A DNA stretch of 64,000 nt from Pseudomonadota bacterium (GTDB taxonomy: Bacteria; Pseudomonadota; Gammaproteobacteria; Burkholderiales; Rhodocyclaceae). The stretch covers positions 124,001 through 188,000 of the forward strand of contig JAGTRW010000002.1 of the NCBI GenBank assembly GCA_018262095.1, given 5' to 3'. The stretch's first letter is position 1. Every line of letters starts with the position of its first letter. Both the position numbers and the translations under genes were made by a program. The notes beneath the pieces are model-generated. The model had not been told where the DNA came from and searched no databases. It saw only the letters and a list, made by a program, of their open reading frames with translations. Below, piece after piece: positions 36,607 through 45,990 of this stretch.

Positions 36607-37062
36607 TCAACATCGATAGCGTTGTATCGTGTTATCGGCATAGGAAACCACCTTGGGCACGGCAGACAACAGCAGCGGGGACATGACGGCAACAGCGCGA
36701 TAGACCTCAAGCATCTTCTCGGTCGCATATTCATGCGCAATCAGGTTTCTCAACTCGCGGATTTTGATCAATTCAGCAGCGTTTGCCCAACCGCGCTTCT
36801 CGGCACGGTAGATCCGATCGAGGATGGTTCCGCCCCCCGTCAACTCGATCTCATCAACCAGACGAAAGATACGTTGAATGAGCAAATCAGCCAATCGGGC
36901 GAAACGACTCGTGAGCGATTCTAGACGCTCAAGCTGCTCTGGCGGCAACCCTTCCTGACCAATCAGATCCTGGCATCGCTCCATTGAATACTGAAGGTAG
37001 CCGGCGGCGAGTTGCAGTCCTGCCAGTTCTTCTTGCAGCAGTTCAATCTTTTCCGGAGTCAT
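36607..37062 (-). CDS. HEPN-domain toxin of a type VII-like toxin-antitoxin pair (HepT-like)
   Basis: A 151-residue, mostly helical protein. Near residue 107 it has IRELRNLIAHEYA, the R-x4-H-x-Y motif of HepT RNases, where the Tyr is the residue that the partner nucleotidyltransferase adenylylates in the characterised system. Its start overlaps the stop of the MNT gene by four bases (ATGA), the usual order antitoxin-toxin. The N-terminal 80 residues are predicted coiled helices. RNase activity and toxicity are inferred from the family, not shown. The pair lies at the boundary of the polysaccharide locus. Confidence 0.8.
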   Translation of the reverse strand: MTPEKIELLQEELAGLQLAAGYLQYSMERCQDLIGQEGLPPEQLERLESLTSRFARLADLLIQRIFRLVDEIELTGGGTILDRIYRAEKRGWANAAELIKIRELRNLIAHEYATEKMLEVYRAVAVMSPLLLSAVPKVVSYADNTIQRYRC

Positions 37063-37340
37063 AAACGCACCCCTTCTTTGATAACCATTCTGGCGAACGG
37101 CCGGGCAGTATCAGCGTATACGGCAATATCAATTTTCCGTTCGCCCAATTTCTGGTGAAGCTGCGTGAGGATATCGAGTTTCGTCATCAGGTCGATCGTT
37201 TTGGAAAGCACCAACAGGTCGATGTCGCCGCCCTTGGCCGCATCGTCGGCACGAGATCCAAACAGATAGATCAAGGCGTCCGCATCAACCTGGCGAATCG
37301 TGTCGCTGATGGCCGATTGCTCCTTTGCATCTAAACGCAT
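37059..37340 (-). CDS. MNT-type nucleotidyltransferase antitoxin (MntA-like)
   Basis: The start at 37340 (MRLDAKEQSAISDTIRQV) has GGAG eight bases upstream; the longer frame from 37406 lacks one. The 93-residue product has ALIYLFGSRADDAAKGGDID, i.e. G-S-x9-D-x-D, the catalytic signature of minimal nucleotidyltransferases, then ERKIDIAVYAD containing the third carboxylate. In characterised pairs the enzyme neutralises HepT by adding AMP to its Tyr. The ATGA overlap with the HEPN gene supports this pairing. Confidence 0.82.
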   Translation of the reverse strand: MRLDAKEQSAISDTIRQVDADALIYLFGSRADDAAKGGDIDLLVLSKTIDLMTKLDILTQLHQKLGERKIDIAVYADTARPFARMVIKEGVRL

Positions 37341-37474
37341 TTGGTCGTCTCCTGCATTTGAATCGATGATGTTCTCATTCTTCTCCTTGGCACGATCGCG
37401 CCACAATGGGCATGAGGATAGGCGGTGAATTGATCAATGACAAGCACCGTCAAGGCATAAGCCAGCAAGGGTTT

Positions 37475-37503
37475 CAAAAGCCAGCCGTGCAATCTCTTAT
37501 AAT
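37475..37503 (+). promoter_or_regulatory. candidate promoter of waaC-waaA
   Basis: A perfect TATAAT at 37498-37503 stands 32 bases before the waaC ATG. The hexamer 17 bases upstream (CAAAAG) is a poor -35, so strength is uncertain. The intergenic region separates divergent mntA and waaC. Confidence 0.45.
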
Positions 37504-37535
37504 GCCGCTTTCCCGAAAGCTCATTCTAGCCGCCG

Positions 37536-38489
37536 ATGCGCATCCTGCTGGTCAAAACCTCGTCGCTTGGCGATGTCATTCACAACCTGCCGGTAGTCAG
37601 CGATCTCGCTCGCGCGTTTCCGGAGGCGACCATCGATTGGTGCGTCGAAGAAGCCTTTTGCGACATCCCGCGCCTGCACCCGGCAGTCGGCGAGATCGTC
37701 CCGGTCGCCATCAGGCGCTGGCGCAAGTCGCTGCTTCAGCGCGCGACCTGGCGCGAGATCGGTGAATTCAGGCGGCATCTGGCGCGCACGCCTTACGACG
37801 CCATCCTCGACACCCAGGGGCTGATCAAGAGCGCGCTGATCGCTCGCCAGGCCCGCGGCCCGCGTCTCGGTTACGCGGCCGAGGCGGCGCGCGAGCCGCT
37901 GGCGGCGCGCTTCTACGACAAGACCTTCGTGATTCCGCCCAACGCCCACGCGGTCGAACGCAATCGCTGGCTGGCGAGCGCGGCTTTCGATAGCCCGCTC
38001 GACCTGCCGCTCGATTACGGGATCAAGGCGCCGGCCGTCGACCTGCCGTGGCTCACAACCCGACGCTACGCCGTGCTGCTCACCGCGACCAGCCGCGACG
38101 ACAAACTGTGGGCCGAGGCAAACTGGATCGCGCTTGCCCAATCACTCGCCGAGCGCGGGCTGACTCCGGTTTTCCCGTCGGGCAGCGCGCGCGAGCGCGA
38201 GCGGGCGCAGCGCATCGCCGGCGCGGTGCCGGGCGCCGTCGTGGCGCCGCCGCTGACGCTGCGCGAGCTCGCCGGACTGCTCGGCGGCGCGGCGCTGGCG
38301 ATCGGCGTCGATACCGGACTCGCGCACCTGGCGACGGCGCTGCGCGTGCCGACCATCGCGCTGTTCATGGCCAGCGATCCGGCGCTGACCGGGGTTTATG
38401 GCAGCGGCTTTTGCCGCAATCTCGGCGCGCGCGGTCGCGCGCCAACGGTCGCCGAGGTCCTGACGGCCGCCGAACAGGAGCTTCGCTGA
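37536..38489 (+). CDS. waaC: lipopolysaccharide heptosyltransferase I
   Basis: A 317-residue GT9 protein beginning MRILLVKTSSLGDVIHNLPV, the classic N-terminus of heptosyltransferase I, with IDWCVEEAFCDIPRLHPAV, ILDTQGLIKSALIARQARG and IGVDTGLAHLATALRVPTIA. It adds the first L-glycero-D-manno-heptose to Kdo of lipid A in the cytoplasm. The next gene, the Kdo transferase, overlaps by one base (TGATG), so both are translated together. This is the first conserved core gene right of the variable region. Confidence 0.95.
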   Translation: MRILLVKTSSLGDVIHNLPVVSDLARAFPEATIDWCVEEAFCDIPRLHPAVGEIVPVAIRRWRKSLLQRATWREIGEFRRHLARTPYDAILDTQGLIKSALIARQARGPRLGYAAEAAREPLAARFYDKTFVIPPNAHAVERNRWLASAAFDSPLDLPLDYGIKAPAVDLPWLTTRRYAVLLTATSRDDKLWAEANWIALAQSLAERGLTPVFPSGSARERERAQRIAGAVPGAVVAPPLTLRELAGLLGGAALAIGVDTGLAHLATALRVPTIALFMASDPALTGVYGSGFCRNLGARGRAPTVAEVLTAAEQELR

Positions 38490-39757
38490 TGGCCCGCCTT
38501 TTGTATTCGATCGTCTTCTATCTCGCGCAACCGCTGATCTGGCTGCGTCTGCTGTGGCGTGCACGAAAACAACCCGAGTACCTGCAGCATCTCGGCGAGC
38601 GCTATGGCTGCCATGCGCAGCCGGCGCCAGCACCGCTGCTCTGGCTGCACGTCGTCTCGGTCGGCGAAACGCGCGCCGCCGAGCCGCTGATCAAGGCGCT
38701 GCTTGACGCCTATCCGGACCACACGCTGCTGCTCACGCACATGACACCGACCGGCCGCGCCACCGGCGGCGAGTTGATCGCCAAGTACGGCGCGCGGCTC
38801 AAGCAAGCCTACCTGCCCTACGACCTGCCCGACGCCTGCGGCCGTTTTCTCGAGCACTTCAAGCCGCGCTTCGGCCTGCTGATGGAAACCGAGCTGTGGC
38901 CCAACCTGATCGCCGCTTGCGCGCAGCGCAGCATCCCGCTGGCGCTGGTCAACGCGCGCCTGTCGGCGAAATCGCAAGCGGGTTACCTGCGCTTCGCGCC
39001 GCTGATCCGCCCGGCGCTCGCCAAGCTTTCCGCCGTCGCCGCGCAGACGCCGGCCGACGGCGAGCGCCTCGCGGCGATCGGCGCGCAGCGCGTCAAGGTG
39101 CTCGGCAACATCAAGTTCGACGTCACCCCTTCGCCCGAAAAATTGCAACTCGGAGCCGCTTGGCGGCAAGCGCTCGGCCAGCGCGAAATCTGGCTGGCAG
39201 CGAGCACGCGCGAGGGCGAGGAGGCGATCATCCTCGACGCCTTCGCGCGAATCAACCGGCCCGATCTTCTGCTGCTGCTCGTCCCGCGTCACCCGCAGCG
39301 CTTTGCCGAAGTCGCCGCGCTGGTCGAGCAACGCGGGCTGGCGCTGTGCCGGCGCAGCGCCGGCGACTTGCCGACGGGCGCGACGCGCGTCTGGCTCGGC
39401 GACAGCATGGGCGAAATGCCGGCCTATTTCGCGGTCGCCGACCTCGCGCTGATCGGCGGAACGCTGCTGCCCTTCGGCGGGCAGAATCTGATCGAAGCCG
39501 CGGCCTGCGGCTGCCCGGTACTGGTCGGCCCGCACACTTATAACTTCGCGCAGGCGACCGAAGACGCGATCGCCTGCGGCGCTGCGCTGCGGATTGCCGA
39601 CGCCTTTGCCGCCGCGAGTACCGTCGGTAGGCTATTGCAAGATACCGCAACGCTGCAGGCGATGCGCAGTGCCGCGGCGACCTTCAGCCAGGCGCATCGC
39701 GGCGCGACGGCAAGGACGCTGGCGCTGATCGAGGAGATCACCGCCAGAAACCTGTAG
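38489..39757 (+). CDS. waaA: 3-deoxy-D-manno-octulosonic acid transferase (Kdo transferase)
   Basis: The ATG at 38489 overlaps the waaC stop by one base; a longer open frame from 38048 lies inside waaC and is not used. The 422-residue product has an N-terminal membrane anchor (LLYSIVFYLAQPLIWLRLLW), HVVSVGETRAAEPLIKALL, then LMETELWPNLIAACAQR and the C-terminal LIGGTLLPFGGQNLIEAAACG, all typical of WaaA. It transfers Kdo from CMP-Kdo to lipid A precursor. One or two Kdo residues per molecule cannot be predicted. Confidence 0.95.
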   Translation: MARLLYSIVFYLAQPLIWLRLLWRARKQPEYLQHLGERYGCHAQPAPAPLLWLHVVSVGETRAAEPLIKALLDAYPDHTLLLTHMTPTGRATGGELIAKYGARLKQAYLPYDLPDACGRFLEHFKPRFGLLMETELWPNLIAACAQRSIPLALVNARLSAKSQAGYLRFAPLIRPALAKLSAVAAQTPADGERLAAIGAQRVKVLGNIKFDVTPSPEKLQLGAAWRQALGQREIWLAASTREGEEAIILDAFARINRPDLLLLLVPRHPQRFAEVAALVEQRGLALCRRSAGDLPTGATRVWLGDSMGEMPAYFAVADLALIGGTLLPFGGQNLIEAAACGCPVLVGPHTYNFAQATEDAIACGAALRIADAFAAASTVGRLLQDTATLQAMRSAAATFSQAHRGATARTLALIEEITARNL

Positions 39758-39810
39758 GTGCCTGAAGCCTCGCGTATACTTTCCCGCTTGCGAAACCTCG
39801 AGAGAAGGCG

Positions 39811-40665
39811 ATGCGCTTCATTTCATCACTGCTGCTGGTGCTGACGATTGGCGCAGTGCTTCCCGACGCCGTGGCCGTGGCGGGCGACGACCGTGCCGAT
39901 GGCGCAGCCTACGCGTCGCCCTATCGGGTGCGCCTGCCGTGGCCCGACGACGAACTGATCCCCGACCTGTTCGACGGCGAGCGCGGCGATCCGCGGCTTG
40001 AGGCCGGTATTGCGCAGTCGGCATGGTACGGCCCCCGGGTCGGCGCGTGGGGACCGTGGCCACGCGCCTATCTGCCACCAGCCGTCGCGCAGGACAAGAG
40101 CGACGACTGGAAGCGGGCACGAATCGTCGCAACGGCGCTGCGTTTTTTGGGCTACGACTACCGCCATCACCATATTCCCGACTGGAATCCGCCTGCCGGC
40201 TGGCATGTTGAAAAATCCGGCGGCGTGCGACACGACGGCAAGGGCGTTGATTGCAGCAACTTCACCGCCTTCGTCTTCAACCAGGGACTGGGGATAGCCA
40301 TCAGTTCCGACGTGCAAAAACAGGCGGCCTCGCAGACCGCTCAACTCAACGGGTCCGGCCGTTCAGTGGCGGTCACGGTGATCCCGACGCAGGATTCGGC
40401 GGCGAAATGGGCGGCAGTACTCAAGCCGGGCGACCTGCTGTATATCCGTCCGCGCCACCGCGATTCGATCTCGCACGTCGTGATCTGGATCGGCGCATGG
40501 GGAGCGTCAAGCGACGACGCGCCGCTGATCATAGACAGCCACGGCGCTGATGTGCGCGACGAGAGCGGCAAGCTCATTCCCGCAGGCGTCCAGTTGCGGC
40601 CTTTTCACGCCAACTCGTGGTACGCCACCCACGCCGATCATGCGCTCAGGCTGATCGGCGAGTAG
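39811..40665 (+). CDS. secreted NlpC/P60-type cysteine peptidase
   Basis: A 284-residue protein with an N-terminal signal peptide (cleavage near residue 24, AVAVAGDD). The catalytic domain has KGVDCSNFTAFVFNQG (nucleophile Cys148), DSISHVVIWIGA (His222) and LIIDSHGAD (His244), the Cys-His-His arrangement of the NlpC/P60 fold. Such enzymes cut peptide stems of peptidoglycan in the periplasm. The 120 residues before the catalytic Cys have no recognised domain. It follows waaA by 53 bases on the same strand and converges with tolC. Confidence 0.82.
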   Translation: MRFISSLLLVLTIGAVLPDAVAVAGDDRADGAAYASPYRVRLPWPDDELIPDLFDGERGDPRLEAGIAQSAWYGPRVGAWGPWPRAYLPPAVAQDKSDDWKRARIVATALRFLGYDYRHHHIPDWNPPAGWHVEKSGGVRHDGKGVDCSNFTAFVFNQGLGIAISSDVQKQAASQTAQLNGSGRSVAVTVIPTQDSAAKWAAVLKPGDLLYIRPRHRDSISHVVIWIGAWGASSDDAPLIIDSHGADVRDESGKLIPAGVQLRPFHANSWYATHADHALRLIGE

Positions 40666-40703
40666 CCGGCTCGGCAACTCTTCTGGCTGACGTAAGGCCG
40701 CTG

Positions 40704-42050
40704 TTACGGCGCTTCGAACAACGGGTTGATCTGCTCGAGATCGGCCTCGCCGAGCGAACCGACCGCCGCCTTGAGCTTGAGCTGCGCGAGCAAGGTATCG
40801 AAACGCGCCTTGGCCAGGCTACTCTTGGTCACATAAACCTGTTGCTCGGCGTTGAGCACGTCGATATTGATTCGCACGCCGACCTCGTAGCCGAGCTTGT
40901 TCGATTCGAGCGCGCTGGTGCTCGAAATCAACGCCGCGTCGAGCGCCCTGACCTGCGCCAGGCCATTGACGACGCCTAGGAAGGACTGCTGCGTATTGAG
41001 CGCGGCAGTGCGCTTGGCGGTCTCCAGCGCGGCGTCGGCGGCGACGCGGTTGGCGACTGCTTCGCGCGTCTTCGAATTGACGTAACCGCCCTGGAAGATC
41101 GGGATATTGAGCTGCAGTCCGACGTTGCGCGCATTGGTTTCGAGCGAGTCCGAACCGATCACCGACAGCGCGGTATTGTTCTTGCCATAATTGGCGACCG
41201 CGTCGAGCGTCGGGTAATGCCCAGCGCGCTGGCGCTCGACCTCCTTGGCCGCGACCTCGGCGGCGGCCTGCTGCGCCTGGACGGAAAAGCTGTCCTTCTG
41301 CGCGGCGTCGACCCATTGGTCCATGCTCGCCGGCTGCGGCGGCTTGAGTTCGGCCTGCGGCTTGAGCCGATTGAGTTCGCCGGAATCCTTGCCGACGATC
41401 ACGCGCAAGGTGTAACGCTTTACCTCCAAGTCGTTGAGCCCCGCGATTTCCTGCGCGATCGCCAGATCGTAACGCGCCTGCGCTTCCTGCGAATCGGTGA
41501 TCGTCGCGGTGCCGACCTCGAAATTCTTCTTGGCCTGCTCGAGCTGCTGCGCGATCGATTGTTTGTTGGCAAGCACCGCCTTGAGATTTTCCTGCGCGTA
41601 GAGCACGTCGAAGTACGCGCCGGCGACGCGAACGATCAGGTCCTGCAAGGCCTGCGCCAAATTGGCGTCAGCCTGCACGACCTGCAGTTGGCCCTGACCG
41701 TACTGCACGTAGTTCTGCCAGCGGAACAAGGGCTGCGTCAGCTGAACGTTATAGGCGTTGGTGTTGTACTGCTTATTGACGTTATAGCGGGTATCCGTCG
41801 AGTCCGTGCTGTACTTGTTGTCGTTCCACGTCGTATTGGCCGTTGCGCCAATGGTCGGCAGCAGCGTCGATAGCCCTTGCGGCGCCTTCTCGCGTAGCGC
41901 GTCGGCGGCGGCGCGCGCGGCAACGTACTGCTGGTCGTTGGCCAGCGCCGCGCGATAGACCTGCAGCAGGTCAGCGGCAAATACCGGCGCCGCGCAGAAC
42001 AGCAGACCCAGCACAGTGGAGACGCGGCTCGCCGATGACTTCAAACGCAT
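40704..42050 (-). CDS. tolC: TolC-family outer membrane channel
   Basis: A 448-residue protein with a signal peptide ending PVFAADLLQVYRAALANDQQ, the typical beginning of mature TolC. Two repeated alpha-hairpin halves follow, with LTQPLFRWQNYVQYGQGQLQ in the first and LNIPIFQGGYVNSKTREAVA in the second, each a hallmark turn. It forms the trimeric outer-membrane exit duct for efflux and type I secretion. It is last in a minus-strand run tetR - adaptor - RND - pcm - tolC, although pcm and tolC have their own conserved neighbourhood in related genomes. GAGG precedes the ATG. Confidence 0.94.
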   Translation of the reverse strand: MRLKSSASRVSTVLGLLFCAAPVFAADLLQVYRAALANDQQYVAARAAADALREKAPQGLSTLLPTIGATANTTWNDNKYSTDSTDTRYNVNKQYNTNAYNVQLTQPLFRWQNYVQYGQGQLQVVQADANLAQALQDLIVRVAGAYFDVLYAQENLKAVLANKQSIAQQLEQAKKNFEVGTATITDSQEAQARYDLAIAQEIAGLNDLEVKRYTLRVIVGKDSGELNRLKPQAELKPPQPASMDQWVDAAQKDSFSVQAQQAAAEVAAKEVERQRAGHYPTLDAVANYGKNNTALSVIGSDSLETNARNVGLQLNIPIFQGGYVNSKTREAVANRVAADAALETAKRTAALNTQQSFLGVVNGLAQVRALDAALISSTSALESNKLGYEVGVRINIDVLNAEQQVYVTKSSLAKARFDTLLAQLKLKAAVGSLGEADLEQINPLFEAP

Positions 42051-42071
42051 GGGACTGACCTCACATTAAAA

Positions 42072-42746
42072 CTAGAAAACGAATTTTTCGCTTGGCGTGG
42101 CGTTAACCAGCGGCGCGACGACGGTTTCAAAAACCACGTCGGTATTGAAAGCGTCCTCGTCGGTTCGCGTCACCAGTTGCACCTGCATCGCCGGCAGCTC
42201 GCCGACAATCGCCACCAGCCGGCCGCCGATCTTGAGCTGACGGCGCAGCGTATCGGGCAGCACCGGCGTCGATGCGGAGACGACGATCGCATCATACGGG
42301 GCATAGAGCGGCCAGCCCTGGGCGCCGTCGCCGATATCGACGCTGACGTTGACGATGCCGGCATTCTTCAGATTCTTGCGCGCCAGGTCGACCAGCGCCG
42401 GGTCGATTTCGACCGTATAGACGTACTCGGCCTTGGCCGCCAGTAGCGCCGCCATATAGCCGCTGCCAGCGCCAATCTCGAGCACCGTGTCGGTATTTTT
42501 GAGGCCGAGTTCCTGCAACATGCGCGCTTCTATCTTGGGCGCCAGCATCGTCTGCCCGGGCCCCGCGCCGAGCGGGATTTCGAGGTCGGCGAAAGCCAGG
42601 TCCTGGTGCGCCGCCGGAACAAAGTCCTCGCGCCTGACGACCGACAGCAGTTTGAGAACCTCGGGATCGAGCACATTCCACGGCCGGATCTGCTGTTCGA
42701 TCATGTTGAAACGCGCCTGCTCAGTGTTCATCGCCGCTGCGGCCAT
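42072..42746 (-). CDS. pcm: protein-L-isoaspartate O-methyltransferase
   Basis: The 224-residue product starts (after a GAGGAA site) with NTEQARFNMIEQQIRPWNVL, followed by VRREDFVPAAHQDLAFADLE, then TVLEIGAGSGYMAALLAA (SAM motif) and YDAIVVSASTPVLP. It belongs to the PCMT family that methylates isoaspartyl residues to start their repair. The characteristic LEIGAGSGYMAALLA and RREDFVP blocks are intact. It lies 21 bases upstream of tolC, a common betaproteobacterial arrangement. Confidence 0.92.
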   Translation of the reverse strand: MAAAAMNTEQARFNMIEQQIRPWNVLDPEVLKLLSVVRREDFVPAAHQDLAFADLEIPLGAGPGQTMLAPKIEARMLQELGLKNTDTVLEIGAGSGYMAALLAAKAEYVYTVEIDPALVDLARKNLKNAGIVNVSVDIGDGAQGWPLYAPYDAIVVSASTPVLPDTLRRQLKIGGRLVAIVGELPAMQVQLVTRTDEDAFNTDVVFETVVAPLVNATPSEKFVF

Positions 42747-42870
42747 ATCATTCCTCGCCAGAAAGGTTATACCAGCACAAACTGATGTTCATAAATTCGA
42801 CAGTTGGTGATTATACAGTTTGCCATCGTCAGCTCATGCGCTTTGTCGGCGCCCGTTGGCCTGGTGAAGC

Positions 42871-45800
42871 TCACGACGGCACGACGCTGGCTGGCTTGAC
42901 GCGATACCACGCTGCATAAAGCGCCGGCAGGAAGAACACCGTGAGCAGGGTGGCGACGATCAGCCCGCCCATGATTGCCACCGCCATCGGCCCCCAGAAG
43001 ACGCTGCGCGTCAGCGGGATCATCGCCAGGATCGCCGCCGCCGCAGTCAGCATGATCGGCCGGAAGCGGCGAACGGTCGACTCGACGATCGCTTCCCAGG
43101 TCGGCTTGCCGGCCTTCTCGTCCTGCTCGATCTGGTCGACGAGGATCACCGAGTTGCGCATGATCATCCCGGAGAGCGCGATGACGCCGAGGTTGGCGAC
43201 AAAACCGAAGGGAACGTTGAAAGCGAGCAGCGCGATCGCCACGCCGATCAGTCCGAGCGGCGCGGTGAGCAGCACCATGATCGTTCGCCCGATGTTCTGC
43301 AGCTGGATCATCAGCAGCGTGACGACCGCCATCAGCATCAATGGCATCACCGCCATGATCGACGCTTCGCTCTTGGCCGACTCCTCGGTCGAGCCGCCGA
43401 CCTCGATGCGAAAGCCCGCCGGCAGACTCGCGCGCACGGCGTCGAGCAGCGGATCGATCTGCGCGGTGACGACCGGCGCCTGCACATGGCCGCGGATGTC
43501 GGCGCGCACCGTCACCGTCGGCAGGCGGTCGCGCCGGCTGATCAGCACGTCCTCGAGCTCGTAATGGATCTTGGCGACCTGCGCGAGCGGCACATAACGC
43601 CCGCTGCTGGTCCGCACCGAGATGTCGGCGAGCGCCGAGATGCGCGCACGCTCGTCGCCGGTGGCACGCACCACGACGTCGACCAACTGATCGCCCTCGC
43701 GCATCTGCGTGATCGTCGTCCCCGACAGCAACAGGTTGATCGAAGTCGACAGGTCCTGGCTGCTGATGCCGAGTGCGCGCGCGCGATCCTGGTCGACCTC
43801 AAGGCGAACGGTCTTGCCCATCTCGTTCCAGTCGAAATTGACGCCATGCACGTTCGGATTGGCGCGCATCACAGTCGCCACGGCTTCGGCGGCGTGGCGC
43901 AACTGCCCAAGATCCTCGCCGGAGACGCGGAACTGCACCGGGTAACCGACCGGCGGGCCGTTTTCGAGACGCAGCACGCGCGCGCGGACGTTGGCCAGTC
44001 CGCCCTGCCAGTCGGCGCTTCCGGCCACACTCTCGGCAGCGAAATAGGCTTCGAGGCGCTGCTTGAGATCCTCGCGCGCGTTGATGTCGGTGGTGACGAT
44101 GACGAACTGCGCGAAGTTGTCGTTGTAGAGTTGCTGATCGAGCGGCAGGTAGAAACGCGGCGCGCCGTTGCCGATGTAACTGGCGAAGTGCTTGACCGAC
44201 TTCTTCATTTGCGCGTCGCCGTGCAGCAGCCGCTCGACCTTGGCCGCCTGCGATTCGGTCGCCTTGAGCGAAGCGCCTTGCGGCAGCCACAGGTCGACCA
44301 GCAGTTCGGGGCGCTCGGAGTCGGGGAAGAATTGCTTCTGCACGCCCTTGGAAAGCGCCACCAGCGACAGCACGAAGATCGCCAGGGTGACGACGATCAC
44401 CAGAGCGCGTCGCCGCACGCAGAAGTCGACGGCGCCATGCACGCGCCGGTAGAACGGCGTCTGATAGATGTCCTCGCCGTGCTGCTGGGCCCTGGCCTGC
44501 AGCTTCTTGGCGTCGAGGATCTTGTAGCCCAGATAGGGCGTAAACACGACCGCGACGACCCACGAGACGACCAGCGCGATGCTCACCACGGCGAAGATCG
44601 AGAAGGTGTACTCACCAGCGCTCGACTTGGCGAAACCGACCGGCGTGAAGCCGGCGACGGTGATCAGCGTCCCGGTAAGCATCGGAAACGCCGTCGACGT
44701 ATAGGCGAAGGTCGCGGCGCGGAAGCGATCCCAGCCTTGCTCCATTTTGACGACCATCATCTCGACGGCGATGATCGCATCATCAACAAGCAGGCCGAGC
44801 GCGATGATCAAGGCGCCCAAGGAAACGCGCTGCAGGTCGATGCCGAAGAGTTCCATCGCCAGGAAGGTGATCGCCAGTACCAGCGGAATCGACAGCGCGA
44901 CGACGGCGCCGGTGCGCAGCCCCAGGCTCAGGAAGGACACCGCAAGCACGATGATCACCGCCTCGGACAGCGACGACATGAACAGGCTGATCGACTTGCC
45001 GACGACTTCGGGCTGGTCGGCGACGACGTGGATGTCGATGCCGGTCGGCAGGTCGCGCTGCAGGCGAGCGACCTCGGCGCGCAATCGCTCGCCGAGCTTG
45101 ATCACGTCGGCGCCCTTGTCCATGGCGATGGCGATGCCGATCGCCGGCTGCCCGCCGACGCGCATTCGCGGCGACGGCGGATCGGTGAGCCCGCGCTTGA
45201 CGGTCGCGATGTCGCCGAGCCGGAAGAGCTTGCCGCCCGACTGCACGGCGGTCTCGCGCACGCTTTCGAGCGTGTCGTAGTCGCCGGAAACGCGGATGCG
45301 AACGCGATCCGACGCGGTTTCGAAATAGCCCGCCGAGACCATCGAATTCTGCTTTTGCAGCGCATCGAAAACGAGCAGCGGGTCGATGCCGAGCGTCGCC
45401 AGCTTGGCGTGCGAGATCTCGACGTAGATCTTTTCGTCCTGGACGCCGATCATTTCGATTTTCTTGACGTCGGCGACGCGGCGCAACTCGCGCGCGACGC
45501 GGTCGGCCTCGTGGCGCAGCCGCGCCAGATCGAAACCGTCGCCGGTCAGCGCGAATATGTTGATGAAGGTATCGCCGAACTCGTCGTTGATGAACGGCCC
45601 CTGGATTCCGGCCGGGAAGTTCTGCTTGATGTCGCCGATCTTCTTGCGCACCTGATACCAGGCGTCGGGAACGTCCTTCTTCGGCGTCGAATTCCGCAGC
45701 GTGATGAAAACCAGCGACTCGCCGGCCTTCGAATTCGAGCGCAGCATGTCGAGTCCGGGAACCTCCTGCAGCTTCTTCTCGATGCGTTCGGTGACCTGCA

Positions 45801-45990
45801 GCTCGACCTCCTGTGCCGTCGCTCCCGGCCACAGCGTACGCACGACCATCACCTTGAAGGTGAAGTCGGGGTCTTCGGCGCGCCCGAGCTTGAGGTAGGA
45901 CAACGCGCCGCCGGTGACCAGCATGACGATCAGGAAGGCGACCATCGAGCGATGCTTGAGCGCCCACTCGGAGAGATTGAGGTGCGTCAT
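42871..45990 (-). CDS. RND efflux pump inner-membrane permease (HAE/AcrB superfamily)
   Basis: The ATG at 45990 overlaps the adaptor stop by four bases (ATGA); an apparent longer frame to 46413 lies inside the adaptor gene. The 1039-residue protein begins NLSEWALKHRSMVAFLIVML and has GRAEDPDFTFKVMVV, which marks the divergent RND subgroup often paired with lipoprotein adaptors. GLLVDDAIIAVEMM contains the Asp pair of the proton relay in TM4. Two large periplasmic loops and twelve membrane helices are visible. It exports unknown compounds in complex with its adaptor and a TolC channel. Confidence 0.93.
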   Translation of the reverse strand: MTHLNLSEWALKHRSMVAFLIVMLVTGGALSYLKLGRAEDPDFTFKVMVVRTLWPGATAQEVELQVTERIEKKLQEVPGLDMLRSNSKAGESLVFITLRNSTPKKDVPDAWYQVRKKIGDIKQNFPAGIQGPFINDEFGDTFINIFALTGDGFDLARLRHEADRVARELRRVADVKKIEMIGVQDEKIYVEISHAKLATLGIDPLLVFDALQKQNSMVSAGYFETASDRVRIRVSGDYDTLESVRETAVQSGGKLFRLGDIATVKRGLTDPPSPRMRVGGQPAIGIAIAMDKGADVIKLGERLRAEVARLQRDLPTGIDIHVVADQPEVVGKSISLFMSSLSEAVIIVLAVSFLSLGLRTGAVVALSIPLVLAITFLAMELFGIDLQRVSLGALIIALGLLVDDAIIAVEMMVVKMEQGWDRFRAATFAYTSTAFPMLTGTLITVAGFTPVGFAKSSAGEYTFSIFAVVSIALVVSWVVAVVFTPYLGYKILDAKKLQARAQQHGEDIYQTPFYRRVHGAVDFCVRRRALVIVVTLAIFVLSLVALSKGVQKQFFPDSERPELLVDLWLPQGASLKATESQAAKVERLLHGDAQMKKSVKHFASYIGNGAPRFYLPLDQQLYNDNFAQFVIVTTDINAREDLKQRLEAYFAAESVAGSADWQGGLANVRARVLRLENGPPVGYPVQFRVSGEDLGQLRHAAEAVATVMRANPNVHGVNFDWNEMGKTVRLEVDQDRARALGISSQDLSTSINLLLSGTTITQMREGDQLVDVVVRATGDERARISALADISVRTSSGRYVPLAQVAKIHYELEDVLISRRDRLPTVTVRADIRGHVQAPVVTAQIDPLLDAVRASLPAGFRIEVGGSTEESAKSEASIMAVMPLMLMAVVTLLMIQLQNIGRTIMVLLTAPLGLIGVAIALLAFNVPFGFVANLGVIALSGMIMRNSVILVDQIEQDEKAGKPTWEAIVESTVRRFRPIMLTAAAAILAMIPLTRSVFWGPMAVAIMGGLIVATLLTVFFLPALYAAWYRVKPASVVPS

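Noticed and set aside
36147-36740. 197-codon minus-strand frame between hepT and the ligase gene
   Set aside because: It overlaps both real genes in another frame, and the ligase has a strong ribosome-binding site of its own at 36478.
38048-38488. Possible 147-codon N-terminal extension of the Kdo transferase
   Set aside because: It lies inside waaC in another frame, is Arg-rich shadow sequence, and the ATG at 38489 gives a normal WaaA start.
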